From contig NZ_CP082362.1 in the NCBI RefSeq assembly GCF_020740535.1, forward strand, positions 2,480,001 to 2,544,000: 64,000 nucleotides of DNA, written 5' to 3'. This document shows, in pieces, positions 1 to 10,080 of the stretch. The position numbers were made by a program, and so were the translations under genes. Every line of letters starts with the position of its first letter. Within the stretch, counting starts at the first letter, position 1. The notes beneath the pieces are model-generated. The model was not told the DNA's origin. It was given only the letters and a program-made list of their open reading frames with translations, and did no database searches. Source of the stretch: Streptomyces profundus. Its GTDB lineage: Bacteria > Actinomycetota > Actinomycetes > Streptomycetales > Streptomycetaceae.

Positions 1-303
1 GGTGACGCCCAGCGCCTCGGCGCGGGCCGCGACCGTGCCGCGCACCTCAAGGCGCGGGCGGCCCGAGTCGGTCTGGATCACCTCGGCGTCCGTCCAGCGC
101 AGCCCGCCGGGCGCGCCCAGCGCCTTGGCCAGGGCCTCCTTCGCGGCGAACCTGGCGGCCAGCGAGGCGACGCCGCGCCGTTCACCGCCGGGCAGCCACA
201 GCTCCGCCTCGACGAAGAGCCGGCGTGCCAACCCCGGTGTCCGGTCAAGGGATCGGCCGAAGCGTTCGATCTCGGCCACGTCGATGCCCACGCCCACGAT
301 CAT
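1..303 (-). CDS. acpS: Holo-[acyl-carrier-protein] synthase, 3' part outside the window
   Basis: AcpS transfers 4'-phosphopantetheine from CoA to the serine of acyl carrier protein, activating it for fatty acid synthesis. The first 101 codons are visible and the C-terminus lies beyond base 1. The chain opens [15 protein letters not shown], with the Mg-binding Asp8, and continues to [12 protein letters not shown], with the second metal ligand Glu56. Both motifs are diagnostic of the family. The ATG overlaps the stop of the upstream GlmS-like gene by four bases (ATGA), so the two are probably translationally coupled. From memory Streptomyces AcpS is about 120 residues, so only about 20 residues should be missing. 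Confidence 0.95.
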   Translation of the reverse strand, partial: MIVGVGIDVAEIERFGRSLDRTPGLARRLFVEAELWLPGGERRGVASLAARFAAKEALAKALGAPGGLRWTDAEVIQTDSGRPRLEVRGTVAARAEALGVT

Positions 304-1004
304 GCGCGCAGCACGCCCCCCTCCGCGTCGGTGATCTCGCACCCGACCTCGTCCCACTCCCGGCGCAGCAGCACGACCTGCTCGCCGGGGGTGCCGTCGA
401 GGCGGAGCACCTCCCCGGTGGGCTGGGCGGCGAACGCCGCCTCGTCCGAGGCGACCAGCGCCTCGCCCACGCCGAGGCCGACCGTCAGCGGCAGCCCGCG
501 TCGGGCCGCGACCAGCGTGTCGGGGGCGTCCGCGTGCAGGGCCAGCAGCGCGAAGTCGCCGCGCAGCGCGCGGCAGACCTGGCGCATCGCCTCGGCGGGA
601 TCGGCGGCGGACGAGAACGCCTCGGCGAAGAGGTGCGCCCCCGCCTCGCCGGGGTCGCCCCCGCGCATGGCGTGGCCCCTGGCCGTCAACTCGGCGGTCA
701 GAGCGGGGAGGTTGACCACCTCGCCGGCCAGCGCGACGGCGACCCGCCCCGCCTCGTCCAGCTGGGGCCTGCCGGCCAGGCCGAGGCCGCAGCCGCCGCT
801 GGGCAGCGGGCGCAGCCGCAGCGCCTCGTCCAGGGCGGCCAGGGGCCCGTCGGCGACGCAGGTCCCGAGGCCACCGCCGTCGGCCAGCACCGCGACGCCC
901 CAGCCGCCCGCCGCCGGCTCGCCCGGCGGGCCGAGACCGGCCAGCTGGGCGAGCACCACATCGAGGGCCGACCGCACACCCGTGTATCCGACGATCCCGC
1001 ACAT
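300..1004 (-). CDS. GlmS-type class II glutaminase-domain protein, degenerate, without SIS domains
   Basis: 234 residues starting MCGIVGYTG, the N-terminus of glucosamine-6-phosphate synthase, where Cys after Met is the glutaminase nucleophile. Later stretches such as [24 protein letters not shown] and [11 protein letters not shown] also match the GlmS N-domain. Catalytic motifs are gone: RGYDSAG is replaced by a Gly/Pro-rich run, HTRWATHG reads [15 protein letters not shown] reads LAGEVVN and the TDTE region reads GDPGE. The two SIS (sugar isomerase) domains, which would take the protein to about 615 residues, are absent. I chose the ATG at 1004 because it places Cys at position 2; an upstream GTG at 1070 would run into coaA. 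It lies directly upstream of acpS with a four-base overlap. Most likely a non-catalytic paralogue; function unknown. Confidence 0.8.
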   Translation of the reverse strand: MCGIVGYTGVRSALDVVLAQLAGLGPPGEPAAGGWGVAVLADGGGLGTCVADGPLAALDEALRLRPLPSGGCGLGLAGRPQLDEAGRVAVALAGEVVNLPALTAELTARGHAMRGGDPGEAGAHLFAEAFSSAADPAEAMRQVCRALRGDFALLALHADAPDTLVAARRGLPLTVGLGVGEALVASDEAAFAAQPTGEVLRLDGTPGEQVVLLRREWDEVGCEITDAEGGVLRA

Positions 1005-1062
1005 GTCGGCAGCGTATCGGGGGCGCCGCACGGCGCGTGGAGCCGGACGGAACAATGGGCGG

Positions 1063-2013
1063 GTGGCCACCTCACCGTCGTCCCGGCGCCCCGCACGCCC
1101 GACCCCCTACGTCGACCTGTCCCGCGCCGCCTGGAGCCGTCCACCGGACGGCGGGACCCCGCCGCTCAGCGCCGAACACGTGGAAAGGCTGCGCGGCCTC
1201 GGGGACGTGATCGGCCTGGAGGAGGTCAGGGAGGTCTACCTGCCGCTGGCCGATCTGCTGCGGCTGCACATCGACGCCGCGCGCCAGCTGCGCGGCCGGG
1301 TCGGCGCCTTCCTGGGCGGCCCGCAGCCGGCGACCCCGTTCGTGGTGGGGATCGCCGGCAGCGTGGCGGTCGGCAAGTCCACGGTGGCCAGGCTGCTGCG
1401 CGCGCTGCTGGCGCAGGGCCCGGAGGGGTACCGGGTCGCGCTGGTGCCGACCGACGGGTTCCTGCTGCCCAACGCCGAGTTGGAACGGCGCGGGCTGCTG
1501 CGCCGCAAGGGCTTCCCCGAGTCCTACGACCGGCGCGCGCTGACCCGGTTCGTGGCGGAGGTCAAATCGGGCCGCGCCGAGGTGCGCGCCCCGGTGTACT
1601 CGCATCTGGTGTACGACATCGTGCCGGGTGAACGGGAGGCCGTCCGGGCGCCCGACATCCTGATCCTCGAAGGGCTCAACGTGCTCCAGCCGGCGCCGCC
1701 AGGACGGCTCGGGGTCGCCGACTACTTCGATTTCTCGGTGTATGTGGACGCCAGCACGGCGGACATCGAGAGCTGGTATCTCCAGCGTTTCCTCGCGCTT
1801 CGGGCCACCGCGTTCCGCGATCCGCGTTCCTATTTCCGAAAGTACGCGGAACTCTCCGAGGAAAAGGCGTTGAACTTCGCGACGGACACCTGGCGGGAGG
1901 TCAACGAGCCCAATCTGGTGGACAATATCGCGCCGACCAGGGGCCGCGCCTCGCTGGTGCTGCGCAAGGGGCCGGACCACGCGGTGCACGGGCTGCGGCT
2001 GCGGAAGCTGTGA
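1063..2013 (+). CDS. coaA: Type I pantothenate kinase
   Basis: Phosphorylates pantothenate with ATP, the first and rate-limiting step of CoA synthesis, in the cytosol. The 316-residue product has the P-loop GSVAVGKS at residues 99-106, followed by [10 protein letters not shown] and the RKGFPESYD motif typical of bacterial type I PanK. The C-terminal half carries [13 protein letters not shown] and [13 protein letters not shown]. The start is a GTG in a short gap facing the divergent GlmS-like gene; no ATG lies nearby in frame. CoaA makes the CoA that the neighbouring AcpS uses as phosphopantetheine donor, so the clustering makes metabolic sense. It ends 19 bases from the convergent glmM. Confidence 0.95.
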   Translation: MATSPSSRRPARPTPYVDLSRAAWSRPPDGGTPPLSAEHVERLRGLGDVIGLEEVREVYLPLADLLRLHIDAARQLRGRVGAFLGGPQPATPFVVGIAGSVAVGKSTVARLLRALLAQGPEGYRVALVPTDGFLLPNAELERRGLLRRKGFPESYDRRALTRFVAEVKSGRAEVRAPVYSHLVYDIVPGEREAVRAPDILILEGLNVLQPAPPGRLGVADYFDFSVYVDASTADIESWYLQRFLALRATAFRDPRSYFRKYAELSEEKALNFATDTWREVNEPNLVDNIAPTRGRASLVLRKGPDHAVHGLRLRKL

Positions 2014-2032
2014 ACGAACACCACGTGAAAGC

Positions 2033-3391
2033 TCAGCCCAGCGCCGACTTGACCACATCGGCGAGGCCGGCCGCGACCGCCCGCGCCTGCGCGGCGTCCG
2101 CCGCCTCCACCATGACCCGCACCAGCGGCTCGGTGCCCGAGGGCCGCAGCAGCACCCGGCCCGTCTCGCCGAGCTGCCGCTCGGCCTCGGCCACCGCCTC
2201 GGCCAGCTCGCGGCTCTCGGCGACCCGGCCCCTGTCGACGTCCCGCACGTTGATCAGCACCTGCGGCAGCCGCTCCATCACGCCGGCCAGCTCCGCCAGC
2301 GGGCGGCGGGTGGCGGCGACCCTGGCGGCCAGCAGCAGCCCGGTGAGGGAGCCGTCGCCCGTGGTCGCGTGGTCCAGCACGATCACATGGCCGGACTGCT
2401 CGCCGCCGAGCGAGTAGCCGCCGCGCTTCATCTCCTCCAGCACATAGCGGTCGCCCACCGCGGTCTGCTTGAGCAGCAGCCCCTCGCGCTCCATGGCCAG
2501 GGTGAAGCCCAGGTTGGACATCACGGTGGCGACCACGGTGTTGTGCCGCAGCGTGCCGGCCTCCCGCATCGCCAGGCCCAGCACGGCGAGGATCTGGTCC
2601 CCGTCGACCTCGGCGCCGTCGCCGTCGACGGCCAGGCAGCGGTCCGCGTCGCCGTCGACCGCGATGCCGAGGTCGGCGCTGTGGCTGAGCACCGCGTCCC
2701 GCAGATGGTCGAGGTGGGTGGAGCCGCAGCCGTCGTTGATGTTGAGCCCGTCGGGCTTGGCGCCGATGCTGATCACGTCGGCGCCGGCGCGGGCGAACGC
2801 CTCGGGCGCGACCCTGGAGGCGGCGCCGTGGGCGGTGTCGATGACGACCTTGAGGCCGTCGATCCGGTTGGGCAGCACGCCCACCAGGTGCGACACATAG
2901 CCGTCGAAGCCCTCGGTGTACTCGGTGACCCGGCCCACGCCCGCGCCCACCGGGCGGTCCCAGGACTGGCCGGCCGCGTGGTCCCGGTAGCAGGTCTCGA
3001 TCCGGTCCTCCAGATCGTCGGCCAGCTTGTGGCCGCCCCTGGCGAAGAACTTGATCCCGTTGTCCGGCATCGGGTTGTGGCTCGCGGAGAGCATCACGCC
3101 GAAGTTGGCGCCCAGCGCACCCGTCAGATACGCCACAGCGGGCGTCGGCAGCACGCCGACCCGCAGCACGTCGACGCCGGCGGAGGCGAGACCGGCGACC
3201 ACGGCCGCTTCGAGGAACTCGCCCGAGGCGCGGGGGTCGCGGCCCACCACCGCGGTCGGTCGGCGGCCGTCGGGACTCTTCGAGCCGGTCAGCACCTGCG
3301 CCGCGGCGACCGACAGGCCGAGCGCCAGCTCGGCCGTCAGATCCTCGTTGGCGACACCGCGTACACCGTCCGTACCGAAGAGTCGTCCCAC
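2033..3391 (-). CDS. glmM: Phosphoglucosamine mutase
   Basis: Converts glucosamine-6-phosphate to glucosamine-1-phosphate on the route to UDP-GlcNAc and peptidoglycan. The 452 residues match the length I know for Streptomyces. The phosphorylated active-site serine is Ser104 in [14 protein letters not shown], the Mg loop is DGDAD at 246-250, the sugar-binding GGEQSGH motif follows, and the phosphate-binding loop [12 protein letters not shown] is near the C-terminus. Start: GTG at 3391, because GGAGGAAAG lies just upstream at the right distance; a longer reading from a GTG at 3412 would overlap that ribosome site. It follows rpsI on the same strand after a terminator, so it probably has its own promoter. 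Confidence 0.97.
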   Translation of the reverse strand: MGRLFGTDGVRGVANEDLTAELALGLSVAAAQVLTGSKSPDGRRPTAVVGRDPRASGEFLEAAVVAGLASAGVDVLRVGVLPTPAVAYLTGALGANFGVMLSASHNPMPDNGIKFFARGGHKLADDLEDRIETCYRDHAAGQSWDRPVGAGVGRVTEYTEGFDGYVSHLVGVLPNRIDGLKVVIDTAHGAASRVAPEAFARAGADVISIGAKPDGLNINDGCGSTHLDHLRDAVLSHSADLGIAVDGDADRCLAVDGDGAEVDGDQILAVLGLAMREAGTLRHNTVVATVMSNLGFTLAMEREGLLLKQTAVGDRYVLEEMKRGGYSLGGEQSGHVIVLDHATTGDGSLTGLLLAARVAATRRPLAELAGVMERLPQVLINVRDVDRGRVAESRELAEAVAEAERQLGETGRVLLRPSGTEPLVRVMVEAADAAQARAVAAGLADVVKSALG

Positions 3392-3460
3392 TGTTCTTTC
3401 CTCCGAGTTCACCCGCGCGGCCCGTGACCTTAATGCCCTGTCGACCCTATAAAAGGGGGC

Positions 3461-3490
3461 GCCCCGGCAGCACGGAAGTGCTGCCGGGGC
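3461..3490 (-). terminator. Intrinsic terminator of rplM-rpsI
   Basis: Perfect 13-bp inverted repeat with a 4-base loop (GCCCCGGCAGCAC arms), 23 bases after the rpsI stop. Read on the minus strand it is followed by GCCCCCTTTTATA, a short T-run. Confidence 0.85.
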
Positions 3491-3512
3491 GTTTGCAAAA
3501 TCCTGCCAGCGA

Positions 3513-4025
3513 TTACCGCTTGCTGTACTGCGTCCCCTTACGGGCCTTCTTCAGACCGGCCTTCTTCCGCTCCACCGCACGGGCGTCACGGGTCAGGAAG
3601 CCGGCCTTCTTCAGCGCACCGCGGTTGTTCTCCACGTCCGCCTCGTTGAGCGCGCGGGACACGCCGAGGCGCAGCGCGCCGGCCTGGCCCGAGATGCCGC
3701 CGCCCGCGATCCGGGCGACCACGTCGTAGCGCTCGTCGAGCTCCAGCACCTTGAACGGCTCGTTCACGGACTGCTGGTGCACCTTGTTGGGGAAGTACCC
3801 CTCCAGCGTGCGGCCGTTGATGCGCCACTTGCCGGAGCCGGGGACGATCCGGACCCGGGCGATGGCGTTCTTGCGGCGGCCGGTGCCGGCGCCGGGGAGC
3901 GGGTCACCGAAGCGGGCGTTCAGCTCCTCACCGGAGGCGGCGAACTCCTCGCCCGTGCTCTCGGTGGTGTACTCCTGAACCTCGGGGACCTCGGCGTCCA
4001 GGTTCTCGGGGGTGGTCTCGGCCAC
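3513..4025 (-). CDS. rpsI: 30S ribosomal protein S9
   Basis: S9 binds the 3' domain of 16S rRNA in the head of the 30S subunit; its C-terminal tail reaches the P-site tRNA. The 170-residue product ends [12 protein letters not shown], the universally conserved tail with its final Lys-Arg, and contains [13 protein letters not shown] and [19 protein letters not shown]. The first ~45 residues form an acidic, Thr/Glu-rich extension typical of actinomycete S9 and absent from E. coli. It is co-transcribed with rplM, 40 bases downstream, as the usual L13-S9 pair, and ends at a strong hairpin. Confidence 0.98.
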   Translation of the reverse strand: MAETTPENLDAEVPEVQEYTTESTGEEFAASGEELNARFGDPLPGAGTGRRKNAIARVRIVPGSGKWRINGRTLEGYFPNKVHQQSVNEPFKVLELDERYDVVARIAGGGISGQAGALRLGVSRALNEADVENNRGALKKAGFLTRDARAVERKKAGLKKARKGTQYSKR

Positions 4026-4065
4026 GATTCTCCTCAGATTCTCTTCGCTTGGGGCTGTGGCCGGA

Positions 4066-4509
4066 CTACTGCGCGACCTGGGTGATCTCGAACGGCACAG
4101 GGCGCTGAGCCGCGTGCGGGTGGTCGGGGCCTGCGTAGACCTTCAGCTTCGAGAGCATCTGACGGCCCAGGGTGTTCTTGGGGAGCATCCCCTTGACGGC
4201 CTTCTCCACCGCGCGCTCCGGGTTCTGCTCCAGCAGGTCCCCGTAGCGCACCGAGCGGAGACCGCCCGGGTAGCCGGAGTGGCGGTAGGCGAGCTTCTGG
4301 GTCCGCTTGTTGCCGGACAGGTGCACCTTGTCGGCGTTGACGATGATGACGAAGTCACCGGTGTCAACGTGCGGCGCGTACACCGGCTTGTGCTTGCCCC
4401 GCAGAAGGGTGGCGGCCTGGGAGGCCAGTCGGCCCAGGACGACATCGGCAGCGTCAATGACGTGCCACTGACGTTGGACGTCGCCTGGCTTGGGGCTGTA
4501 CGTACGCAC
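4066..4509 (-). CDS. rplM: 50S ribosomal protein L13
   Basis: L13 is an early-assembly protein binding 23S rRNA. The 147 residues begin [19 protein letters not shown] and include the conserved [23 protein letters not shown] and [21 protein letters not shown] stretches. Start: GTG at 4509, giving the family length and an upstream GAAGG; the open frame extends further but into unrelated sequence. A good promoter (TTGACC, 18 bases, TATTCT) lies about 180 bases upstream, giving a leader of roughly 170 nucleotides that could host autoregulation by L13. The rpsI gene follows on the same transcript. Confidence 0.97.
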   Translation of the reverse strand: MRTYSPKPGDVQRQWHVIDAADVVLGRLASQAATLLRGKHKPVYAPHVDTGDFVIIVNADKVHLSGNKRTQKLAYRHSGYPGGLRSVRYGDLLEQNPERAVEKAVKGMLPKNTLGRQMLSKLKVYAGPDHPHAAQRPVPFEITQVAQ

Positions 4510-4686
4510 GGGTCGTAGCCTTCGCTTTTCAGTGAGTGGTTCCTGACAAGGCCACCTGGCGAGCGGACAGGATTGGTCGTTCTCCGGTGACGCAACCGGG
4601 TACTTGACCCCTGGCAACCATCCTGGTGGACCGGCGCTGGGCCCCTCACGTGAGATAGAGCAAGCCAAACGCATTATCGACCAGGC

Positions 4687-4716
4687 AGAATACCGCGCTC
4701 CCGCCGGACGGGTCAA
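4687..4716 (-). promoter_or_regulatory. HrdB-type promoter of rplM-rpsI
   Basis: TTGACC (4711-4716), 18-base spacer, TATTCT (4687-4692) on the minus strand. The -35 box overlaps the T-run (GTTTTGACC) of the preceding ABC-F terminator, so termination and re-initiation are back to back. Confidence 0.75.
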
Positions 4717-4719
4717 AAC

Positions 4720-4750
4720 GAGCCCCGGGGGCCCCACGGGGCCTGGGCTC
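4720..4750 (-). terminator. Intrinsic terminator of the ABC-F gene
   Basis: GC-rich hairpin (GAGCCC...GGGCTC outer, GGCCCC/GGGGCC inner) whose left arm overlaps the last bases of the ABC-F stop codon; on the minus strand it is followed by GTTTTGA. Confidence 0.75.
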
Positions 4751-6368
4751 AGCGCGCCCGCCGGACCCGCCGTTCGTCCCAGACCGGCTCGGCCGTCTCC
4801 CGCACCCGGCCGTCCTCGCCGAAGACCAGGTACCGGTCGAAGGAACGGGCGAACCAGCGGTCGTGGGTCACCGCGAGGACCGTCCCCTCGAACGCCTCAA
4901 GGCCGTCCTGGAGGGCCTGCGCGCTCTCCAGGTCCAGGTTGTCCGTTGGCTCGTCCAACAGCAGCGCGGTGACCCCGCACAGCTCCAGCAACAGGATCTG
5001 GAACCGCGCCTGCTGCCCGCCGGAGAGCCGGTCGAAGCGCTGCTCGGCCTGCCGGTCCAGCTCGTAGCGGCGCAGCGCCGAGGTGGCCGGGCCCCGGTCC
5101 CTGGCGTGCTCCTTCCAGAGGATGTCGAGCAGCGTCCGCCCCATCAGCTCCGGATGGGCGTGGGTCTGCGCGAAGTGTCCCGGCACCACCCGGGCGCCCA
5201 GCTTCCAGGCGCCGGTGTGCGCCACCTCCTCGCCCGCGAGCAGCCGCAGGAAGTGCGACTTCCCCGAGCCGTTGGACCCGAGCACCGCGACCCGCTCGCC
5301 GTAGAAGACCTCCAGGTCGAACGGCTTCATCAGGCCGGTCAGCGCCAGGCCCTCGCAGGTGACGGCGCGCACCCCGGTGCGCCCGCCGCGCAGCCGCATC
5401 CTGATCTCCTGCTTGCGCGGCGGCTCCTGCGGCGGCCCGGCCTCCTCGAACTTCCGCAGCCTGGTCTGCGCCGCCTTGTAGCGGGAGGCCATGTCGTCGC
5501 TGCGCGAGGCGTACTGCCGCATGTCGACGACCAGCTTCTTCAGCCGCGCGTGCTGCTCGTCCCAGCGCCGCCGCAGCTCCTCGAACCGCTCGAAGCGCCG
5601 CTCCCGCGCCTCGGGATACGTGCCGAACCCGCCGCCGTGCACCCACACGTCCGAGCCGGCCGGGCTCGGCTCCACGCTGACGACCCGGTTGGCGGCGCGG
5701 GCCAGCAACTCCCGGTCGTGGCTGACGAAGAGCACCGTCTTCGCCGTCTCGGCCAGCCGCTCCTCCAGCCAGCGCTTGCCCGGCACATCCAGGTAGTTGT
5801 CCGGCTCGTCGAGGAGCAGCACCTGGTCGGGGCCGCGCAGCAGCGCCTCAAGCACCAGCCGTTTCTGCTCGCCGCCGGAGAGCGTGCGCACCTCGCGCCA
5901 CCTGGCCTGCTCGAACGGGACGCCGAGCGCCGCCACGGTGCAGATGTCCCAGAGGGTCTCCGCCTCGTAGCCGCGCGCCTCGCCCCAGTCGGAGAGCGCC
6001 TGGGCGTAGGCGAGCTGGGCCGGCTCGTCGTCGTTCTCCATCATCGTCAGCTCGGCCGCGTCCAGCGCCAGGGCCGCCTCCCGCAGCCGGCGCTCGGCCA
6101 CCGAGACCAGCAGGTCCCGCACGGTGCGCTCGTCCCGAACGCTGCCCACGAACTGCGGCATCACGCCGAGACCGCCGCTGACCGTCACCGTGCCGCCGTG
6201 CGGCGTCAACTCGCCGGCGGCCAGCCGCAGCAGCGTCGTCTTGCCAGCGCCGTTGGCCCCGACCAGCGCGGCGATCTCGCCGTCGCCGACGCGGAACGAC
6301 ACGTCCGCCAGCAGCGTCCTGCCGTCCGGCAGGTGGTACTCGACGTGCGCCGCCTCGATATGTCCCAT
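4749..6368 (-). CDS. ABC-F family ATP-binding protein
   Basis: A 539-residue soluble protein with two ABC ATPase domains and no membrane segments. The first domain has Walker A GANGAGKT at 37-44, signature LSGGEQKR and Walker [12 protein letters not shown]; the second has [16 protein letters not shown] and [12 protein letters not shown] charged linker rich in Arg/Lys/Glu (about residues 245-325) separates them, as in ABC-F translation factors that act at the ribosomal E site. Some ABC-F proteins give antibiotic resistance by ribosome protection; nothing in the sequence decides between housekeeping and resistance. Start: ATG at 6368, which begins the family-typical [13 protein letters not shown]; the frame runs open further upstream but into low-complexity sequence. 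It lies beside the L13-S9 operon. Confidence 0.9.
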   Translation of the reverse strand: MGHIEAAHVEYHLPDGRTLLADVSFRVGDGEIAALVGANGAGKTTLLRLAAGELTPHGGTVTVSGGLGVMPQFVGSVRDERTVRDLLVSVAERRLREAALALDAAELTMMENDDEPAQLAYAQALSDWGEARGYEAETLWDICTVAALGVPFEQARWREVRTLSGGEQKRLVLEALLRGPDQVLLLDEPDNYLDVPGKRWLEERLAETAKTVLFVSHDRELLARAANRVVSVEPSPAGSDVWVHGGGFGTYPEARERRFERFEELRRRWDEQHARLKKLVVDMRQYASRSDDMASRYKAAQTRLRKFEEAGPPQEPPRKQEIRMRLRGGRTGVRAVTCEGLALTGLMKPFDLEVFYGERVAVLGSNGSGKSHFLRLLAGEEVAHTGAWKLGARVVPGHFAQTHAHPELMGRTLLDILWKEHARDRGPATSALRRYELDRQAEQRFDRLSGGQQARFQILLLELCGVTALLLDEPTDNLDLESAQALQDGLEAFEGTVLAVTHDRWFARSFDRYLVFGEDGRVRETAEPVWDERRVRRAR

Positions 6369-6492
6369 CCGGCGAAGTCTGCCGGGGACGGCCGACGGGC
6401 GCCAACCGGATTTGGCACGGCTTCTCCCGGCCCGGCCGGTTCCGCCGGGACCGGGCGGTGCACACCGCCGCGACCGCATTAAACTGCCGCCC

Positions 6493-7368
6493 ATGAGCCA
6501 AGGGCAGGGGGGACCCCAGTGGGTCCCCGGGGGAGACGCGCGGCCGGACTGGAACGCGCTGGCCGCCGACGCGGACCGCAAGAAGTCCCGCAAGCGCTGG
6601 ACCATCATCGGCACCTGTGTGGGCGCCGCCGCGGTGATCGGCATCGTGGTGGCCCTCGCCATCGTCAACCAGGGCGACGACAAGGGCGGTGACACCGCGG
6701 GGCCAAGCGCCACCCTGCCCGAGGCCACCGGCTCCGACGACGCCGAGCCCACCTTCGGCGAGACCACCCTGCCGCCCATCCCCTCGGCCAGGGAGTTCAT
6801 CAGCGACGCCGACAAGGACACCGCGCCCTTCGACGTGAGCGGCTTCTACGGCGAGGAGCCGCTGGAGGCCGGCGACCGCTCCTACGCCCTGGTCGCCAGC
6901 GACGCGGGCGAGGACTGCGCCGCCTTCGTCTCCGGCGATCTGGCCGCCCAGCTCACCGAGCAGGGCTGCGTCGCCCTGCTGCGCGCCACCTTTGTCGGCG
7001 GCGGCGTGGGCGTCACCGTCGGAGTGGCGCAACTGCCGTCCGAGGAGGCCGCGTTGGCGGTGCACGGCGCCGATGTCCCGGGCTCCGTCCAGGTGCTGCC
7101 CGGCGGCGACGCCGGCGCCCTCTGCGACCGCGGCGGCTGCCGCACCACCCGCAACCAGGTGGGCCGCTACGTCTACTTCGCCATCGCGGGCAACGCCGAC
7201 GGCAGCCCCGACAGCGGCGACGGCACCCCGGCCCAGCAGGCCGCGCGGGACGGCAACGACCACGCCTTCGCACAGATCATCAGGCGCGGCGAGGTCCAGG
7301 CGTCCGCCTCGGCCAGCGCCCTGGTCGAGGAGCGGCAGCGCGGCCAGGAGGAGAACGCCGACGAGTAG
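6493..7368 (+). CDS. Membrane-anchored secreted protein of unknown function
   Basis: 291 residues. A basic cytoplasmic segment (KKSRKR) precedes one hydrophobic helix at about residues 37-58 (WTIIGTCVGAAAVIGIVVALAIV), followed by a long acidic, Asp/Gly/Ala-rich outer part. The extracellular region contains four cysteines in two pairs (EDCAAF/EQGCVAL and LCDRGGC), compatible with disulphides. The topology is type II: N-terminus inside, C-terminus outside. I recognise no catalytic motif. It is divergent from the ABC-F gene and convergent with truA, whose stop lies six bases beyond its own. I recall a conserved hypothetical at this place in Streptomyces but cannot name a function. Confidence 0.8.
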   Translation: MSQGQGGPQWVPGGDARPDWNALAADADRKKSRKRWTIIGTCVGAAAVIGIVVALAIVNQGDDKGGDTAGPSATLPEATGSDDAEPTFGETTLPPIPSAREFISDADKDTAPFDVSGFYGEEPLEAGDRSYALVASDAGEDCAAFVSGDLAAQLTEQGCVALLRATFVGGGVGVTVGVAQLPSEEAALAVHGADVPGSVQVLPGGDAGALCDRGGCRTTRNQVGRYVYFAIAGNADGSPDSGDGTPAQQAARDGNDHAFAQIIRRGEVQASASASALVEERQRGQEENADE

Positions 7369-7374
7369 CCGCCG

Positions 7375-8220
7375 TCAGGCCCGCTCCCCCAGGGTGCGCA
7401 GGGTGCGGGCCTCCCGGTTGCGGTCGGCCAGCCGGTCGTCCGCCGGATAGGCCACCTCCTCAAGCGTCAGCCCGTGCGGGCGCACCACATGCACCGCCGA
7501 GTCCCGCACCCCGCCGGAGAGCACGCGCGCCGGCCAGTCGGGCGCCCGATGCCCGTCGCCGACGAAGAGCAGCGCGCCCACCAGCGCCCGCACCATGTTG
7601 TGGCAGAACGCGTCGGCCCGCACGGTGCCCTCGATCACGCCGTCCGCGTCCCGCCGCCACTCCAGCGTCAGCAGCCGGCGGATGGTGGTGGCGCCCTCCC
7701 TGCGCTTGCAGTAGGCGGCGAAGTCGTGCTCGCCCAACAGCAGCCGGGACGCCTCGTTCATCGCCGCGACGTCCAACGGCCAGTTGTGCCAGAGCACATG
7801 GCCGCGCCGCAGCGGGTCGACGCCGCCCGGATGGTCGCTCACCCGGTAGGCGTAGCGACGCCACAGCGCGGAGAACCGCGCGTCGAAGTGCGGCGGCGCC
7901 GCCGTCACCCGCCACACCCGCACATCGTGCGGCAGCCGGCCGGCCAGCCGGCGCAGCAGCCGCTCCCGCTGCTCGGCCCACACCTCGACCGGCAGGTCCA
8001 CATGCGCCACCTGCCCCCTGGCGTGCACCCCCGCGTCGGTGCGCCCGGCCACCGTCAACTCGGGCGCCCGCTCCGCCCGGGTGACCACCCGCAGCGCGTC
8101 CTCCAGCTCCTCCTGCACGGTGCGCCGGCCCCGTTGCCGCGCCCAGCCGGAGAACTCCCGCCCGTCATACGCCAGATCGAGCCGCACCCGCACCGACTCG
8201 GGCCGCGCTTCCTCGTCCAC
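7375..8220 (-). CDS. truA: tRNA pseudouridine synthase A
   Basis: Isomerises uridines 38-40 in the anticodon arm of tRNAs. The 281-residue product has the catalytic aspartate at Asp62 in [13 protein letters not shown], then [15 protein letters not shown] and the C-terminal [17 protein letters not shown] motif that close the active site. Start: GTG at 8220, preceded by GAGAGGAAC at good spacing; a TTG at 8253 would extend into the rplQ terminator and is less likely. It follows rplQ, as in many bacteria. It is read from beyond the rplQ terminator, so it depends on read-through or its own promoter. Confidence 0.95.
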   Translation of the reverse strand: MDEEARPESVRVRLDLAYDGREFSGWARQRGRRTVQEELEDALRVVTRAERAPELTVAGRTDAGVHARGQVAHVDLPVEVWAEQRERLLRRLAGRLPHDVRVWRVTAAPPHFDARFSALWRRYAYRVSDHPGGVDPLRRGHVLWHNWPLDVAAMNEASRLLLGEHDFAAYCKRREGATTIRRLLTLEWRRDADGVIEGTVRADAFCHNMVRALVGALLFVGDGHRAPDWPARVLSGGVRDSAVHVVRPHGLTLEEVAYPADDRLADRNREARTLRTLGERA

Positions 8221-8253
8221 ACCGTTCCTCTCGCGCGTCGCACCCACGGACAA

Positions 8254-8282
8254 GGGCCCGCCCCCTTCGCGGGGGCGGGCCC
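8254..8282 (-). terminator. Terminator after rplQ (end of alpha operon)
   Basis: Perfect 12-bp inverted repeat GGGCCCGCCCCC / GGGGGCGGGCCC with a 5-base loop, 27 bases past the rplQ stop; no T-run on the minus strand. Confidence 0.75.
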
Positions 8283-8308
8283 GTCAGACCTCGGGAGAAG
8301 GGGGGACC

Positions 8309-8818
8309 TCAGTCCTCCTTCTTCTCCTCGGCCTGCTCGTCCTTGGCCTCGGTGGCCTCGGTGGCCTCGGTGCTCTCGGCCGGCGTCTCGGCGGCCTGCT
8401 GCTCCTTGACGGCGCGCTTGGTGGCGCCCTCGGCCTCGTTCACCGCGGTCTGCTGCACGGTGAGCGCCTCGACCAGCTCGATCACGGCCATCGGGGCGTT
8501 GTCGCCACGACGGGGACCGATCTTGGTGATCCGGGTGTAACCGCCGGGGCGGTTCTCGTACCGCGGGCCGATCTCGGTGAAGAGGGTGTGCACCACGCTC
8601 TTGTCCCTGATCGTCTGCATCACCTGGCGGCGGTTGTGCAGATCGCCCTTCTTCGCCTTGGTGATCAGCCGCTCGGCGACCGGACGCAGCCGGCGGGCCT
8701 TGGCCACCGTGGTGGTGATCCGGCCGTGCTCGAACAGCGCGGTGGCGAGGTTCGCGACCATCAGGCGCTCGTGGGCGGGGCTGCCGCCGAGCCTGCGGCC
8801 CTTCGTGGGCGTCGGCAT
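8309..8818 (-). CDS. rplQ: 50S ribosomal protein L17
   Basis: L17 sits near the polypeptide exit tunnel. The first ~120 of 169 residues match the family: [40 protein letters not shown] and [19 protein letters not shown]. The rest is a low-complexity Glu/Ala/Thr tail ([22 protein letters not shown]) of the kind common in actinomycete L17 and dispensable in shorter bacterial forms. It is the last gene of the alpha operon, 109 bases after rpoA, and is followed by a strong hairpin. Confidence 0.98.
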   Translation of the reverse strand: MPTPTKGRRLGGSPAHERLMVANLATALFEHGRITTTVAKARRLRPVAERLITKAKKGDLHNRRQVMQTIRDKSVVHTLFTEIGPRYENRPGGYTRITKIGPRRGDNAPMAVIELVEALTVQQTAVNEAEGATKRAVKEQQAAETPAESTEATEATEAKDEQAEEKKED

Positions 8819-8927
8819 GTCTCTCTCCTGTCATTCTGCACCGGCCGTGTCAGGTACCGGTGTCAGCCGTCCGGGACGGGCGTCCCGGAAGTGTGGGCGG
8901 TACCGAACGAGGTCCGGTACCGCTCGC

Positions 8928-9950
8928 TCAGTACTGCTCGGTCTCCGCGAAGCCGGTGTCGCCCTCGTCCTCCGCGCCGAACGCGTCGGCGGCGGTGGTC
9001 GGGTCGAATCCGGGCGGGCTGTCCTTGAGGGCCAGACCCATCCCGGCCAGCTTGGCCTTGACCTCGTCGATCGACTTGGCGCCGAAGTTCCTGATGTCCA
9101 GCAGATCCGCCTCGGAGCGGGCCACCAGCTCGCCCACCGAGTGGATGCCCTCGCGCTTGAGGCAGTTGTAGGACCGGACGGTCAGCTCCAGCTCCTCGAT
9201 CGGCAGCGCCAGATCGGCGGCCAGCGCGGCGTCCGTCGGGGACGGGCCCATGTCGATGCCCTCGGCGTCGACGTTCAGCTCACGGGCCAGGCCGAACAGC
9301 TCGACCAGGGTCTTGCCGGCCGAGGCCATGGCGTCCCTGGGCCGCATGGCCTCCTTGGTCTCGACGTCGACGATCAGCTTGTCGAAGTCGGTGCGCTGCT
9401 CGACACGGGTCGCCTCGACCTTGTACGTGACCTTCAGCACCGGGCTGTAGATGGAGTCCACCGGAACCCGGCCGATCTCCTGGCCGGCGGCCTTGTTCTG
9501 CACCGCGGAGACATAGCCGCGACCGCGCTCGACGGTCAGCTCCATCTCCAGCTTGCCCTTGTTGTTCAGGGTGGCCAGCACCAGGTCCGGGTTGTGCACC
9601 TCGACGCCGGCGGGCGGCGCGATGTCCGCCGCGGTCACCAGCCCCGGGCCCTGCTTGCGCAGGTACATCACCACGGGCTCGTCGTGCTCCGAGGAGACGA
9701 CCAGCTGCTTGATGTTGAGGATCATGTCGGTGACGTCTTCCTTGACGCCCGGCACGGTCGTGAACTCGTGCAGCACCCCGTCGATCCTGATGCTGGTGAC
9801 CGCCGCACCGGGGATCGAGGAGAGCAGCGTGCGCCGCAGGGAGTTGCCGAGGGTGTAGCCGAAGCCCGGCTCCAGCGGCTCGATGACGAACCGGGAACGG
9901 AACTCGTCCACGACCTCTTCGGTCAGGGAAGGACGCTGAGCGATCAGCAT
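8928..9950 (-). CDS. rpoA: DNA-directed RNA polymerase alpha subunit
   Basis: The alpha dimer nucleates RNA polymerase assembly; its C-terminal domain contacts UP elements and activators. The 340-residue protein opens [40 protein letters not shown], the dimerisation domain. Its alpha-CTD has [21 protein letters not shown] and [19 protein letters not shown], which hold the DNA-contact residues. Start: ATG at 9950, with GGAG eight bases upstream; the longer open frame has no support. It lies between rpsD and rplQ as in the standard alpha operon, with 130-base and 109-base gaps on either side. Confidence 0.98.
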   Translation of the reverse strand: MLIAQRPSLTEEVVDEFRSRFVIEPLEPGFGYTLGNSLRRTLLSSIPGAAVTSIRIDGVLHEFTTVPGVKEDVTDMILNIKQLVVSSEHDEPVVMYLRKQGPGLVTAADIAPPAGVEVHNPDLVLATLNNKGKLEMELTVERGRGYVSAVQNKAAGQEIGRVPVDSIYSPVLKVTYKVEATRVEQRTDFDKLIVDVETKEAMRPRDAMASAGKTLVELFGLARELNVDAEGIDMGPSPTDAALAADLALPIEELELTVRSYNCLKREGIHSVGELVARSEADLLDIRNFGAKSIDEVKAKLAGMGLALKDSPPGFDPTTAADAFGAEDEGDTGFAETEQY

Positions 9951-10080
9951 GAGATGAACTCCAGTCCTCGGCACCCGCTATTTGATGCCGAACCAGATGG
10001 ATATGTGCTGTGCGGTGTCTTAAGGGTACGGGCGCCGCCGGGTGACACGGGTCACCCGGCGAGCGCTCCGAACCGAACCG

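Noticed and set aside
225..1631. Plus-strand frames at 225-1631 and 331-1062 upstream of the coaA start
   Set aside because: They are mirror images of the minus-strand GlmS-like gene; only the part from GTG 1063 has CoaA homology.
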